A stretch of 64,000 bases of DNA, taken from Pycnococcus provasolii. Taxonomy: Eukaryota; Chlorophyta; Pseudoscourfieldiophyceae; Pseudoscourfieldiales; Pycnococcaceae. Both the position numbers and the translations under genes were made by a program. This document shows, one piece after another, positions 44,501 to 52,409 of this stretch; position 1 is the first letter of the stretch, and the number at the start of each line of letters is the position of its first letter. The DNA is taken from contig OW568866.1 of assembly GCA_938743325.2 (NCBI GenBank), positions 1,026,431-1,090,430 of the forward strand. Direction: 5' to 3'. The notes under the pieces were generated by a model. It was not told the origin of the DNA, did not search any database, and saw only the letters and a list, made by a program, of their open reading frames with translations.

Positions 44501-44742
44501 GCCTTGAGCGCCGCGGGCACGCTTGGTCTGTTGGGCAGCGTCGTCGTCTCCGCCCGCTCGACGGGCGCGAGCTCCGATGCGTCGTCGTCGCCGTCGCCGC
44601 CGCCGCGCTGTCTTCTGAGCTTCTTTGCTCGCAGCGACTGCCTGACGTCTTGCGCGCTCGTCGCAGCGCAGCATCGAGTGCGCGTGTGCCTGGCGGCTGC
44701 GCGCGCGCTGGACTGCGTCGCCCGTGGCTTTGGCGTCGTCAT
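38572..44742 (-). CDS. PHYLLO: PHYLLO: fused MenF-MenD-MenC-MenH for phylloquinone synthesis
   Basis: 2056 residues in one exon from ATG 44742 (MTTPKPRA), with an Ala/Arg-rich transit-like leader. Four enzymes in order. MenF isochorismate synthase, about 90-605 (KVVLARRTDLLL, FLGSTPERLF, EAVAGTRPRG, GPVGWIEHERCEFAVALRSAL). MenD SEPHCHC synthase, about 620-1280 (HICVAPGSRSTPLA, CTSGTAAANLLPA, ThDP segment GDVSFSHDAIAGLQ). MenC o-succinylbenzoate synthase, about 1300-1680 (CLKLKVARR, LRCDANRGF, YVEEPL, ALDETLDE). MenH hydrolase, about 1755-2056 (LLHGFLGTGAEW, PDLPGHG, nucleophile in GYSMGGRM, His in CDHAVHTE). Unlike Arabidopsis PHYLLO, where MenF is cut short, the chorismate-binding half looks complete here. 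TGTAA 25 nt past the stop; divergent from TYW1. Confidence 0.97.
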   Translation of the reverse strand: MTTPKPRATQSSARAAARHTRTRCCAATSAQDVRQSLRAKKLRRQRGGGDGDDDASELAPVERAETTTLPNRPSVPAALKALEEELANVARRSLPFRSGVMRIEVHVPRAATVLDMLAALPAESGVPRAYFSPRAPAGRSPLGVTARAEGGPVSRLEGAAMAYGGARVVRGTPNEVLDQRALAAVKRWLPAGAPRARAYGASRFDHTGWGDGPASSTPSPEWATFGSYAFVLPLVEAREVGSQGLVLACHVAWDAAMQATSGCSEMGHATVEQAASAASAAAQLIRRNFQAAPPAPPPLASDWEVLDQLTQQQPDRATWDTVVSDVTAHLSDNATQLRKVVLARRTDLLLRRRRQRRRSRERDDGGDETVRGEAAHAAVRLLASLNRRDGDAAYQFLLDMGGDAQFLGSTPERLFVRTGNAAASEAVAGTRPRGSDVSSDAELADVLLACEKENDEFVVVRERVRAALASVAAPDATVAVEEARGVLRQANVQHLYSRLGVTLRDDVSHADLLTALHPTPAVCGEPRELSRLAIRSREPFDRGLYAGPVGWIEHERCEFAVALRSALVLPCIDDEEEGDDAQLRVLSYAGVGVVQGATAANEWAELDLKTSQITSLLLQRAPPLRSCLNANTAWALALVEELARNGVRHICVAPGSRSTPLAAAAAVHPLLDVHVAIDERSLAFYALGLSRGMRCVHGRQAAPPAVICTSGTAAANLLPAAWEADNAEVPLLLLTADRPAELVDVSANQAVDQSDILGKKARWHADIPPPDGMPLRTLLTAAAQAVARSRDPAYAGPVHLNIRFREPLHPGHEDGWNADALLEGTERWVDGNDAYVMYEGRANAAISGNQWDGPLDGGAAKALRDAGSRGLVVAGACLGAEEAVGAAKLAAELGWPLVADASSGLRVGGAGAAPLAALDQALLACEKDATLWDAVMPDAVVQIGAPPTSKRVQSMLERVSDSGGTWLVVAPSTRRLDFSHRATHRVCASVHTLVDAIRGTSERASEVSAYEALLRSADQAVRHTLADAIDGRGGESKKGSLAAELSATGEPGPEPLSEPWVARYVTAKLPRGHGLFLGNSMPIRDVEFYATPGQLGGGITSFGDAVAANRGASGIDGVVSCAAGFAAGLERPSTLLIGDVSFSHDAIAGLQLMRSGEGSRAGENPRRPALTAVVLNNGGGAIFDFLPLSRDSTVSPDDFRRLWGTPPGLDLAQLCASVGVAHDRCETRAELASSLSKSWLDGRPRVVECMLPNSAANRELHARIGALAMRASSRVLRTGLNALRTSGAAMPRIVSAEVSTFAIPWCRASTSGDDGSFRRGCFLHVRSACGAEGVGECAPLPGLHAESLHDAVSQLATAAAMLPGASLSPVLLSLDEGGSSMHLTSILGAPLVRALHPSVRSALEGALVQATAQAANVPLSRALGLDDDVAEAGGEVLVSSLVAGNGTPEEAAAEAQALVAQGFRCLKLKVARRAGGAKADAAAVCAVRAAVGPDVVLRCDANRGFSAEDARTFGELVRDGGARLQYVEEPLVAGSNHAEELLAFVRHTGVPIALDETLDEVVDAVRARGAVLSSRQFRQALPWATRSNGVEAAVLKPSRLGGLSTAAAALEWARGAGVGLRGVLSSAFDTGVALAPYVVLARAADAGCFGDGIETGSCTHHGLWTHEWLGADASAPKLVQSQDGGTAIDVATAPSATSVASDGTASQPLARFDGDCEVEVDGVVYRMHYTEWHSDPIPAAHSGGNGNGAAPEDDVLVLLHGFLGTGAEWEVVAQATAAAWHSRVSEKRDDLGDSSACARRLRIIAPDLPGHGLSRAASGSGLEALSIERISTALTALVEKVAPSSGAGSSSRRAVVGYSMGGRMALRLILHADGVFPLGAVAVSASPGLRDAGSGASSSRAAVDARRANILRRCVSAASGDDTCEFAACGRLREFARAWYANDNMWRVFRAHPNHASLVHNRCGCHDPSALADSLEGASPAVMEPLWDGLAARDANSPPLVLMAGSCDDAYVKVLGTAAEFASASDVRLHVLPLCDHAVHTERPDEVANQAAALFF

Positions 44743-44952
44743 CGGGGCGATGTTGACTTTATCCGGAAACACAGGAAGGATGTCGGCACGACGTGGCCGG
44801 GGTGGGAGGGGAGGCTGGTTTGGGGATCCACACTTGAATTGGATGTGTCTCAACTCTTCCCTCCCGGCGGCGGCGACTGTCCTCCTTCCCTTCCCTTCCT
44901 CCCCTCGCCCTCCTCCTCTCCGCACTCGTTGCTCACGCCTCAACTAGCACGC
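44743..44952. promoter_or_regulatory. Bidirectional promoter interval PHYLLO / TYW1
   Basis: Only 210 bp separate the two start codons, so both promoters must share it. It includes a CCTTCCCTTCCTCCC pyrimidine tract (about 44880-44925). No TATA-like box is obvious. Confidence 0.5.
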
Positions 44953-47040
44953 ATGCTCGCTTACCTGCTGGCCGTCGCGAAAGCACTCGTCTTCCTCGCC
45001 TGGCACACGGGAGGCGCGCTGCTCCTCGCGTACGCGTACAACCTCGTCGCGCTACTGGTCGCACGAGCGAACGAACGCAAGCGCGGTGTAGACGACGGAA
45101 GACAAACGGCGCCACTTGCCGCCAAGAGGCTGGCCATCATCACGCACGGCAAGAACACCTCTGCCAGCGTGTCGAAGCGAATCGCCGTTCTCGCCAGGTC
45201 AACGGGTGCGTGGGCACATGTTGAGGTCGTCGACGCTGCTGGTTGGGAACCGGAAACGCTTCTGACGCGTACATTCACGCACGCGGTCGTCGTCATCGCA
45301 ACGCACCAGGACGACAACGGTGAGCCGTGCCCTCCCGCGCCGGCGGCTTTCTTATGCCAGTGGCTCGACGAGGCGAGCTGCGACGAACGTGTCGGAGGCG
45401 CAGCACTCAGCCACCTGCGCTTCGCAGTGTACGGCTGTGGGGATAGCGCATACGGGACGGAGCGTTTCAACGCCACCGCTAGACGCGTGGATGCTTGCGC
45501 GCGCAAACTTGGTGCGACTATGGCGTGCTCACCAGGCTTGTCTGATGCGAGCGGCGGACCTGGCGCCGCGTCTGAGGAATATGTGCAACGGTGGTGGTCC
45601 CGTGCGTGCATGCCTGGTATGCTCTTTCGAACGGAAATGCCCGCACCTGAGCTGTCGTCGGCATCCTCCGCCACCACGACGAGGGAGACGGCGATGACAG
45701 CAGACGGCGGCGACGACGACGGCGTCGAGGACGACGGCAAGGACGACGACGTCAGCGGTGGCAACGGCACGTGCGGCGACGACGGCCTCGAGGATATTGA
45801 GGATCTTGCACGTTCCAAATCCGTTCCGGGGGAACCGCTCGAGATGGTTCCCGTGGGATCGAAAGTTCGCGCGAATCTGACGAAGCAGGGATACCACGTG
45901 ATTGGTTCACACAGCGGCGTGAAGCTGTGTCGGTGGACTAAGGCGATGCTTCGAGGTCGTGGTGGGTGCTACAAGCACACCTTCTACGGCATTGCATCGC
46001 ACCAGTGCATGGAGGCGACACCAAGTCTTGCGTGCGCGAACAAGTGCACCTTCTGCTGGCGGCACCACACGAATCCCGTGGGAACGCACTGGCGATGGAA
46101 GGAGGATGACTTCCTCACCATCGTCGACGGGGCGATCACGGAGCACTGTCGAATGATCAAGGCGTATCGAGGCACGCCAGGCGTAACACCCGAGAAGGTT
46201 GCCGAGGGCATGCGTCCAAGGCACTGCGCGCTCTCGCTCGTGGGCGAGCCAATCATGTATCCACACATCAACGAGCTTGTTGCCGAACTGCATCGCCGCC
46301 ACATCAGCAGCTTCCTCGTCACCAATGGCCAATTTCCAGATGCCATTGCCAATCTTCGAGACACGGTTACGCAGCTTTACGTGAGCGTGGATGCGTCGAA
46401 TCAGGTGGACCTCAAGCGCATCGACAGACCTCTGTTCCGCGACGCGTGGGACCGGCTCAAGCTGAGCTTGAGTCTCCTCAAGGAGAAGAGGCAGAGGACG
46501 GTTTACCGCCTAACGATCGTCGCGGGCTTCAATGCGGATGATATTGAGGGATATGCGCGCCTCGTGCGGCTTGGCATGCCAGATCTCATCGAAGTGAAGG
46601 GTGTCACGTACTGCGGCGATTCAGGCGGTGGCGAAGATTCACTGTCGATGAAGAATGTGCCATATCATGCAGACGTGCGCGCATTCGTCGAGGAGTTGTG
46701 CCGTCTGCTAAATGCCGACCACATCGACGGCAACGTTCCCGCCTACGGCCTGGCGTGCGAGCACGTGCATAGCTGCTGCTGTTTGATGGCTCGCAAAGAC
46801 CTCTATGAGGTTTCTGAGGGAAGGTGGCGCACGTGGATCGACTACGACAAGTTCCACAGTCTCGTCGCGAGTGGCGAGCCGTTCGAAGCCGTCGACTACG
46901 CCGCGGAGACTCCGTCGTGGTCAACGTGGGGTGCACCGGAGGAGGGATTTGACCCGTCGATGGAGCGCGTGCGAAAGGTGCGAAACCACCACCCAAACCC
47001 GCCGGACCGCCACCAGCCGCCGCTTGTAGAAGGACAATAA
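44953..47040 (+). CDS. TYW1: TYW1: flavodoxin-radical SAM tRNA 4-demethylwyosine synthase
   Basis: 695 residues from ATG 44953. TYW1 closes the tricyclic base of wybutosine on tRNA-Phe from m1G37, using pyruvate and SAM. A hydrophobic N-terminal helix (VAKALVFLAW ... LLLAYAYNLVALLVA) anchors it to the ER, as in other eukaryotic TYW1s. A flavodoxin-like domain follows (AIITHGKNTSASVSKRIAVL, FAVYGCGDSAYGTERFNATA, about 55-210) that holds FMN to reduce the cluster. After an acidic linker comes the radical SAM domain, with the 4Fe-4S Cys in CANKCTFCWRHH (about residue 360), GEPIMYPHINEL, VTNGQFP and LYVSVDASN. The C-terminus keeps VKGVTYCGDS and the HSCCCLMARKD region. TGTAA 32 nt after the stop. 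Confidence 0.96.
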   Translation: MLAYLLAVAKALVFLAWHTGGALLLAYAYNLVALLVARANERKRGVDDGRQTAPLAAKRLAIITHGKNTSASVSKRIAVLARSTGAWAHVEVVDAAGWEPETLLTRTFTHAVVVIATHQDDNGEPCPPAPAAFLCQWLDEASCDERVGGAALSHLRFAVYGCGDSAYGTERFNATARRVDACARKLGATMACSPGLSDASGGPGAASEEYVQRWWSRACMPGMLFRTEMPAPELSSASSATTTRETAMTADGGDDDGVEDDGKDDDVSGGNGTCGDDGLEDIEDLARSKSVPGEPLEMVPVGSKVRANLTKQGYHVIGSHSGVKLCRWTKAMLRGRGGCYKHTFYGIASHQCMEATPSLACANKCTFCWRHHTNPVGTHWRWKEDDFLTIVDGAITEHCRMIKAYRGTPGVTPEKVAEGMRPRHCALSLVGEPIMYPHINELVAELHRRHISSFLVTNGQFPDAIANLRDTVTQLYVSVDASNQVDLKRIDRPLFRDAWDRLKLSLSLLKEKRQRTVYRLTIVAGFNADDIEGYARLVRLGMPDLIEVKGVTYCGDSGGGEDSLSMKNVPYHADVRAFVEELCRLLNADHIDGNVPAYGLACEHVHSCCCLMARKDLYEVSEGRWRTWIDYDKFHSLVASGEPFEAVDYAAETPSWSTWGAPEEGFDPSMERVRKVRNHHPNPPDRHQPPLVEGQ

Positions 47041-47101
47041 CGACTTGCTTAAATAAAACATACACACTTTATGTAACTACAAAACAAAACTTTTTATTCT
47101 C

Positions 47102-47569
47102 CTACCGCCTCTTTCTTTTCGCTGCGCCCCTTCTCCGCTTCTTCCAATCGTTCGCCAGCCATGCGTAGCTCTTTGGCGGTCGTGCACCCTCCGCCGCACC
47201 CGCTTCGAGTGGCTTGCGCAAGAGAGCCGCATACGGCGAAGCATCTCGGTCAAATACAGTGCCACTCGGCCCAGGCGAGAGGAAGGAGTGAAACTCGCGA
47301 AGTGTGAGTGCTGGAGCATCGCTGTGCGCGTGCGCTCCCTCCACTTCCCTGACATCGTCGCCGTCCGCGTGGACTGCCACCACAGCACTGCGACTTACGG
47401 CCGGTCGCTCAGTCGGCGCGCTGCTATCGCCAAGCAGCGACCAGCCAGCATTTGCGGCACTCTCGTTACTCTTCGCCGCGACGAGGTTCGCCCACCCGCC
47501 CGCAACTCCGAGAGCGTCGGACACTTTGAAGTGCGCACCCTTCGTTCTCTTTGACGCTGGCGCCGCCAT
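47102..47569 (-). CDS. Small uncharacterised basic-tailed protein
   Basis: 155 residues, not recognised. The middle has FHSFLSPGPSGTVFDRDASPYAALLRKP, and the end is strongly basic (YAWLANDWKKRRRGAAKRKRR), a good nuclear or nucleolar localisation signal. The N-terminus is Ala/Ser-rich. Codon use is like the neighbours, and the frame is open with an ATG in a CCGCCATGG context. Convergent with TYW1 (61 bp). An interstitial telomere repeat lies 54 bp upstream of its start, i.e. in its promoter. Confidence 0.6.
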   Translation of the reverse strand: MAAPASKRTKGAHFKVSDALGVAGGWANLVAAKSNESAANAGWSLLGDSSAPTERPAVSRSAVVAVHADGDDVREVEGAHAHSDAPALTLREFHSFLSPGPSGTVFDRDASPYAALLRKPLEAGAAEGARPPKSYAWLANDWKKRRRGAAKRKRR

Positions 47570-47622
47570 GGACTTTCTTTAGTATGACCCTCTGAGTGTG
47601 TGTGGGGAGGGGGGAGGGGGCG

Positions 47623-47640
47623 ATTAGGGTTAGGGTTAGG
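47623..47640 (+). repeat. Interstitial telomere repeat (TTAGGG) x3 in a promoter
   Basis: ATTAGGGTTAGGGTTAGG lies between the two tandem minus-strand genes, 54-71 bp upstream of the 47569 start. It reads as CCCTAA units on the coding strand. Confidence 0.93.
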
Positions 47641-47735
47641 AATCGCAAGAAAAGAATTTGCGGCGCGTTTTTGATTGGTTGGGACGGCAAGAGAAAAAGC
47701 GTGTACCAGCAAAGTATTTTATTTTACACAACAGT

Positions 47736-49616
47736 TTAACTGGAGTTGAACATACGACCCGCCATGCCTCTCTCCTTCGCCTTGTGGCGAGCGACGCGTG
47801 CGTCGAGCTTCGCGAGCTCTGCGCGCACCTCCTTAGCTCGACTGTCAAGAATTTTGCTGTCCGTCACACCGTCGGCGTCGAGCGAGTCGAGCAATTCCTG
47901 AAGCAACTTTCGCGCGCTGGCATGCTCGCCAATGTGCATCGAAGCAGCGGCACGTCGCAGTCGCGCCTTGTAGTTCGTTTCGTCGATATCGAGCACACTT
48001 TCGCAGTGCTTCTTCATCAAGTGCCACTCGCCTTGCTTCATCGCGCAAGCTGCAATGTTAAGCTGCAGCGGCACCATAACGCTCCTTGCAATATCTTCCG
48101 CGTCCTTTGGCGGAACATGTCGCAGGTTCGACAGGAGGCGCAGAGCGCGCGCGTACTTTTCCCTCGCTCGGGATACGTCACCACTTGTGTAGAGCGTATT
48201 TCCTTGCGCCTTGATTCGAAGCGCATCCGCGCGCAGCACGGAAAGCGGCGCATTGTGCCAGTTGACGTTCTTCTCAAAGTCGACCATTTGCACGGTGAAC
48301 GTGACGCGTCCTGCATCGCGAAGGCCTTGCCAGCCAGCCGGCCGAACATCTTCCGCGAGCGAATCGTAGGCATACTTCGCCGTGGAAGTGACGACTGACG
48401 TTTCCCCCGGAAGCATGAGCCTCACAGACATGTCAATAGCCTCGCAGCACTCGCCCATTCCCGTTCGGATCTCGAAAGGCGTGTCGGCGGCATCGCCGTC
48501 CACGCCGCCGCGTTGCTCGAGAATGGTGCATCCATCTCCAGCCACCGCCTTGTATCGAACACGAACGACGGAGTCTTCGAGAGGGCAGTCACCAGGAAAG
48601 TGCCCCACACCATCCACCTCACGCCGCTTCGTGACGGATCCATCCCCCGTCATGTCGCGCACCTGCACCATTCGCCACAGCTTGACGTTGTACGTCACCG
48701 CGCACGTCGGCGCGGGAGGTCGTGGTGCGGTGGCTGGTGCCGCCAATTCCGACGGCGGCGGCCGAAGGCTATCGATGCCCTCCGCGAGCTGCGTCATGTC
48801 CGTGACCACGACGTTCGCTCGTTCACCCACGCGCATCGCACAAACAGCCTTCTCGAGCGCGGGGGGGAGCGTTCCATCTCCGACGGTGAATTGCTTAGGC
48901 TCCTCGGAGGCTGTGGCGAACGTCTGCGCGCCGACTGTCGCACCAACCGTCAGCCAGATCACGAACGGCGCACGCGGAGTCTCCCACCCGTCACCCTCCT
49001 CGAGGACTCTCTTGACGACGTGCGCGTTATTGTCCACCGTGCGCGCCTCTCCTTCGTACACGGTGGCGACGACGTCGACGTACACGCCGTCTCCTCTGCG
49101 CAGCTCAGGCGGTCTTTCGAGCGGGAACGCCTTTTGCCCGTATGCGTAGTCGTCGCGCAAGTACAGTCGCACCGGCTTCGCGTCCTCGATCCACCCTCTC
49201 TTCATGGCCACCCTGATGCCTCGGAAGATGCGTGCGTCACACGTTTCCCCCGTGACGCACGGCAAGGGTACGCCGCACCCTCCCTGTTCCTTGACGGTGG
49301 TGAAGAGCACGTTCTGCGCATCATCTGCAGACACGCAGTGCATGTGCAGTGCGACGAAGCAATCGTCATCAATGGGGCGAGCAGATGACGTCGTCGCCTC
49401 TTCGTGCTCCCCCTGTTGCGTTAGGACGCGCACAGCGCCGTGCTCGTCGACATCGTTCTTCTCGACGAGCTGCTGCACCTTGTCGTTGAGTTTGGCGGGG
49501 CACTTGTTGAGCTTGACAACGTTGTCGAGGACTGCGTCATCGCTTTGCCTTTGCTTCCTGACCCTCGCCCTGTGCGCGACGGTGGTGGCGTGCACGTAGT
49601 TCGCGGCGTCGTCCAT
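47736..49616 (-). CDS. PAS1: PASTICCINO1-type FKBP with TPR domain
   Basis: 626 residues. PAS1 proteins carry several FKBP-like domains, mostly without peptidyl-prolyl isomerase residues, and a C-terminal TPR that binds HSP90 and the very-long-chain fatty acid elongase complex. Here degenerate FKBP units occupy about residues 85-430. The segment VTKRREVDGVGHFPGDCPLEDSVVRVRYKA and the connector FTVQMVDFEKNVNWHNAPL are PAS1 hallmarks. A three-repeat TPR follows (about 455-590: GNTLYTSGDVSRAREKYARAL; LNIAACAMKQGEWHLMKKHC; ARLRRAAASMHIGEHASARK), then a charged helix and a short MAGRMFNSS end. TGTAA motif 8-12 nt past the stop. Divergent from the Mpv17-type gene. Confidence 0.88.
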   Translation of the reverse strand: MDDAANYVHATTVAHRARVRKQRQSDDAVLDNVVKLNKCPAKLNDKVQQLVEKNDVDEHGAVRVLTQQGEHEEATTSSARPIDDDCFVALHMHCVSADDAQNVLFTTVKEQGGCGVPLPCVTGETCDARIFRGIRVAMKRGWIEDAKPVRLYLRDDYAYGQKAFPLERPPELRRGDGVYVDVVATVYEGEARTVDNNAHVVKRVLEEGDGWETPRAPFVIWLTVGATVGAQTFATASEEPKQFTVGDGTLPPALEKAVCAMRVGERANVVVTDMTQLAEGIDSLRPPPSELAAPATAPRPPAPTCAVTYNVKLWRMVQVRDMTGDGSVTKRREVDGVGHFPGDCPLEDSVVRVRYKAVAGDGCTILEQRGGVDGDAADTPFEIRTGMGECCEAIDMSVRLMLPGETSVVTSTAKYAYDSLAEDVRPAGWQGLRDAGRVTFTVQMVDFEKNVNWHNAPLSVLRADALRIKAQGNTLYTSGDVSRAREKYARALRLLSNLRHVPPKDAEDIARSVMVPLQLNIAACAMKQGEWHLMKKHCESVLDIDETNYKARLRRAAASMHIGEHASARKLLQELLDSLDADGVTDSKILDSRAKEVRAELAKLDARVARHKAKERGMAGRMFNSS

Positions 49617-49867
49617 CGATCGGCAGGCGGATAACCGTTTGGAAAAATAAATCGGGGGTCGCCGAGGAGGAGTGAGAGGAGGAGCACCGAAGGGAAAACA
49701 TGGGGGGGACGATCTTACTTCCTATCACATGCACAGATCAAGAGAGGGGTCCCGAAGGATAAGCGTCCGGGCGGGATTTTACCTTTCAGGCTTTTCAGCT
49801 TTCGCTTCGCCCTTCGCAGCTCACACAGTGCACGCGCACAGCTCGCACCAACCACAAGCTCGCAGAA

Positions 49868-50518
49868 ATGACGGCCGTCTCACTCGCGACAGTGTGGGTC
49901 GCATACCTGCACTACCTCGCGACATGGCCGTTCGTCACCAAGGGCATCACCGGCGCCGTGCTTAAGACGTTCGCTGTGCTCATCAGCCAGAAAATAAGAG
50001 GCGTGGCCGCCATCGACTGGATACAAGTCAGGCAGTACGCCGCCTTCGCGGCGTTCTTCGACACGCCAATCTGCCAGCCGTGGTACAGCATGGGAGGTTT
50101 GGCAACCTTAACAAGCCTAACGCCCATAAATCTACTCCCGCAACCGCTCGACGTGCTCGCCAAGGCGGCGCTCGACCAGCTAACGTTTGGCGTGTTCTAC
50201 ACAGCGGTCTTCTTCATCGTGCACGGCCTCATCGGCGGCAAGTCACTTGAGGACGCAGTCAAGAATATGCGCGTGCAAATCTGGCCGTGCACGAGAGCCA
50301 GCTTTGCGTACTGGATTCCAGCAACTTGGTTGGGTCTCAGCATGAGAGACGAACTGCAAATACCCACGTTCAACTGCTGCGGCGTGGTATGGACCATCAT
50401 ACAGAGCCTCATCGCCAAGAAGCTTGAGGAGGCGGAGATGGCGCGTCGTGCGAACACGCGTTGGCACGTCGCCGCCGCCGTTCTACGCGTTCCAGGTATG
50501 ACCTTGTCGCATCGATGA
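49868..50518 (+). CDS. Mpv17/PMP22-family membrane protein
   Basis: 216 residues. Mpv17/PMP22 proteins are four-helix membrane proteins of peroxisomes, mitochondria or plastids that form or regulate small pores. The family order is seen: WVAYLHYLATWPFVTKGITG at the N-terminus, DWIQVRQYAAFAAFFDTP, a central ALDQLTFGVFYTAVFFIVHGL, and the C-terminal block VQIWPCTRASFAYWIPATW ending in WTIIQSLIAKK. The usual NWKxWPxxQxxNF motif is altered (MRVQIWPCTRASFAYW) but its spacing holds. The last codons pass a GTATGA that could be a donor site; no matching downstream exon is visible, so I keep the stop at 50518. TGTAA 62 nt beyond. Confidence 0.85.
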   Translation: MTAVSLATVWVAYLHYLATWPFVTKGITGAVLKTFAVLISQKIRGVAAIDWIQVRQYAAFAAFFDTPICQPWYSMGGLATLTSLTPINLLPQPLDVLAKAALDQLTFGVFYTAVFFIVHGLIGGKSLEDAVKNMRVQIWPCTRASFAYWIPATWLGLSMRDELQIPTFNCCGVVWTIIQSLIAKKLEEAEMARRANTRWHVAAAVLRVPGMTLSHR

Positions 50519-50605
50519 GGGCTCAGAATTTGTTACTGCTTTGTACACGTACCAACCTATGTATATGGTAATCGGACCCGTGTAACCCGCCCCTCAGTCC
50601 TCACC

Positions 50606-50644
50606 GGTTAGGGTTAGGGTTAGTGTTAGGGTTAGGGTTAGGGG
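50606..50644 (+). repeat. Interstitial telomere repeat (TTAGGG) x6 with one variant
   Basis: GGTTAGGG units with a single TTAGTG variant in the middle and a closing TTAGGGG. It ends 86 bp upstream of the PP5 start codon. Confidence 0.95.
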
Positions 50645-50729
50645 TTCTCGTGGATTGTTTTGTCGTGGCGGCGCCGACCCCCTCTCCTCCCAATCCATTC
50701 CATTCCCACCCTCGTTTTCCGCACCTCAG

Positions 50730-52214
50730 ATGGAGACGGATGGCGTAGTCGACGCCGCAGGCGCGGAGGCGGCCAAGGCGGAGGCGAACGTGCTCTTCCA
50801 GCAAAAACACTACGCAAAGGCGCTCGAGGCGTACGACAGGGCGATCCAGCTCAACGCCAACAACGCCGTCTACTTCGCAAACAGGGCGTTCGCGCACATC
50901 AGACTCGAGGAGCTCGGAAGCGCCGTCGCGGATGCCACGGAGGCGATCAGGATCGACCCCACGTACGCAAAGGGGTACTACCGGCGAGGAAGCGCAAACA
51001 TGCTCATGGGCAAGTTCAAGCTTGCGCTCAAGGACTTCAAGCAGGTGGCGCGCGCCAACCCAAAGGATCCCGACGCGCGCAAAAAGCTTGCAGAGTGCGA
51101 AAAGGAGGTGCGAAGGATCAACTTCGAGCTCGCCATCGGCGGGCCTGAGGAGGTGATCGTGCCCGCGAGTGATACGATCGACCTCGACACCATGGCTGTG
51201 GACTCGTCCTACGACGGACCTCGCATGGAGTTTGCGGAGGATGGCGAGACGTACCGCGCAACGCCGGAGTTTGTTAGGCAGATGATGGCTGGCTTCAGAG
51301 ACCAGAAGCTTCTGCACCGCCGATTCGCGTTCCAGATCCTGCTTGAGGCGAGAAAAATTCTCATGGCATTGCCCTCCCTTGTTGACGTCAGACTTCCTGA
51401 GGATGGCGCACACGGGATCACCGTATGCGGCGACACGCACGGGCAGTTCTACGACCTGCTGAACATCTTCGAAATGAACGGCGAACCGTCCCCGACGAAT
51501 CCGTACCTGTTCAACGGCGACTTTGTCGACCGCGGCTCGTGGAGCTGCGAGGTGATCATGACCCTACTTGCTTGGAAGGTTGTCTACCCAGACAGCATGC
51601 ACCTCACGCGTGGCAACCACGAAACGAAGGGCATGAATCGCCTCTATGGGTTTGACGGCGAGGTGAAGCACAAGTACACAGACTTGATGCTTGACGTGTT
51701 CCGCGAGGTGTTCCAAGCGCTTCCTCTCGCTTACACGCTGCATGGCCGTGTTTTCGTGTGCCACGGTGGCCTGTTCAGCCGTGACGACGTGACTCTCGAC
51801 GAGATTCGCGCGATAGATCGTTTCTCGGAGCCGCCGGACGAGGGCATCTTCACCGAGCTCCTCTGGTCCGATCCGCAATCGGGCGACGATAGCAGGGGAC
51901 GCGAGGCGTCGAAGCGCGGCGTCGGCGTCCAATTCGGAAGCGATGTCACCGCGCGCTTCCTCGACAACAACGGCCTCGATCTGCTCGTGCGCAGCCACGA
52001 GGTGAAGGACGAGGGATACGAGGTGGATCACTTCGGTCGTTGCATCACCATTTTCTCCGCGCCGAACTACGTCGACTCCGCGGAGAACAAGGCTGCTTTC
52101 ATTCACTTCTCGATGCCTGAAATGAAGCCTAACTTCACGCAGTTTGACGCCGTTTGGCATCCTGACGTGCAGCCGATGGCGTACGCATCGAACATGTTCA
52201 ATATGTTCGGTTGA
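50730..52214 (+). CDS. PPP5: Serine/threonine protein phosphatase 5
   Basis: 494 residues from ATG 50730 (METDGVVD), the normal PP5 size. N-terminal TPR repeats (EAAKAEANVLFQQKHYAKAL; NANNAVYFANRAFAHIRLEE; YAKGYYRRGSANMLMGKFKL, about 10-115) bind HSP90 and cover the active site. The PPP catalytic domain has all metal-binding motifs: CGDTHGQFYDLL (about 233), NGDFVDRGSWSCEV, LTRGNHETKGMN, VCHGGLFS, WSDPQ, and VRSHEVKDEGYE with FSAPNYVD. It dephosphorylates kinases and receptors held by HSP90 in cytosol and nucleus. The C-terminal HPDVQPMAYASNMFNMFG matches the plant/animal end. Confidence 0.97.
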   Translation: METDGVVDAAGAEAAKAEANVLFQQKHYAKALEAYDRAIQLNANNAVYFANRAFAHIRLEELGSAVADATEAIRIDPTYAKGYYRRGSANMLMGKFKLALKDFKQVARANPKDPDARKKLAECEKEVRRINFELAIGGPEEVIVPASDTIDLDTMAVDSSYDGPRMEFAEDGETYRATPEFVRQMMAGFRDQKLLHRRFAFQILLEARKILMALPSLVDVRLPEDGAHGITVCGDTHGQFYDLLNIFEMNGEPSPTNPYLFNGDFVDRGSWSCEVIMTLLAWKVVYPDSMHLTRGNHETKGMNRLYGFDGEVKHKYTDLMLDVFREVFQALPLAYTLHGRVFVCHGGLFSRDDVTLDEIRAIDRFSEPPDEGIFTELLWSDPQSGDDSRGREASKRGVGVQFGSDVTARFLDNNGLDLLVRSHEVKDEGYEVDHFGRCITIFSAPNYVDSAENKAAFIHFSMPEMKPNFTQFDAVWHPDVQPMAYASNMFNMFG

Positions 52215-52312
52215 CACTTGACATGATTGGCGTATGAGCGGCTGCTCGATTTGTAGTGCTTTCCTTTACTTTCTTTTTTCTTTTTCTCTTTTTTTTCCCC
52301 CTTACCTTTTTC

Positions 52313-52339
52313 TAATCCTATCCCTAACCTCAACCCTGC
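52313..52339 (-). repeat. Degenerate CCCTAA-like repeat
   Basis: AATCCTATCCCTAACCTCAACCC between the convergent PP5 and Trm1 genes. Only loosely telomere-like, with about four imperfect units. Confidence 0.5.
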
Positions 52340-52409
52340 GATCAATGGTTGGCAAACCAAACGAGCGAAAAAAGGAAAGGTTACACATAAAAATCGTCTT
52401 AGATTAATG

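Noticed and set aside
50490-50600. Possible intron and second exon at the end of the Mpv17-type gene
   Set aside because: A GTATGA could be a donor, but no branch motif or downstream exon with family residues is visible; the stop at 50518 leaves a full-length protein.
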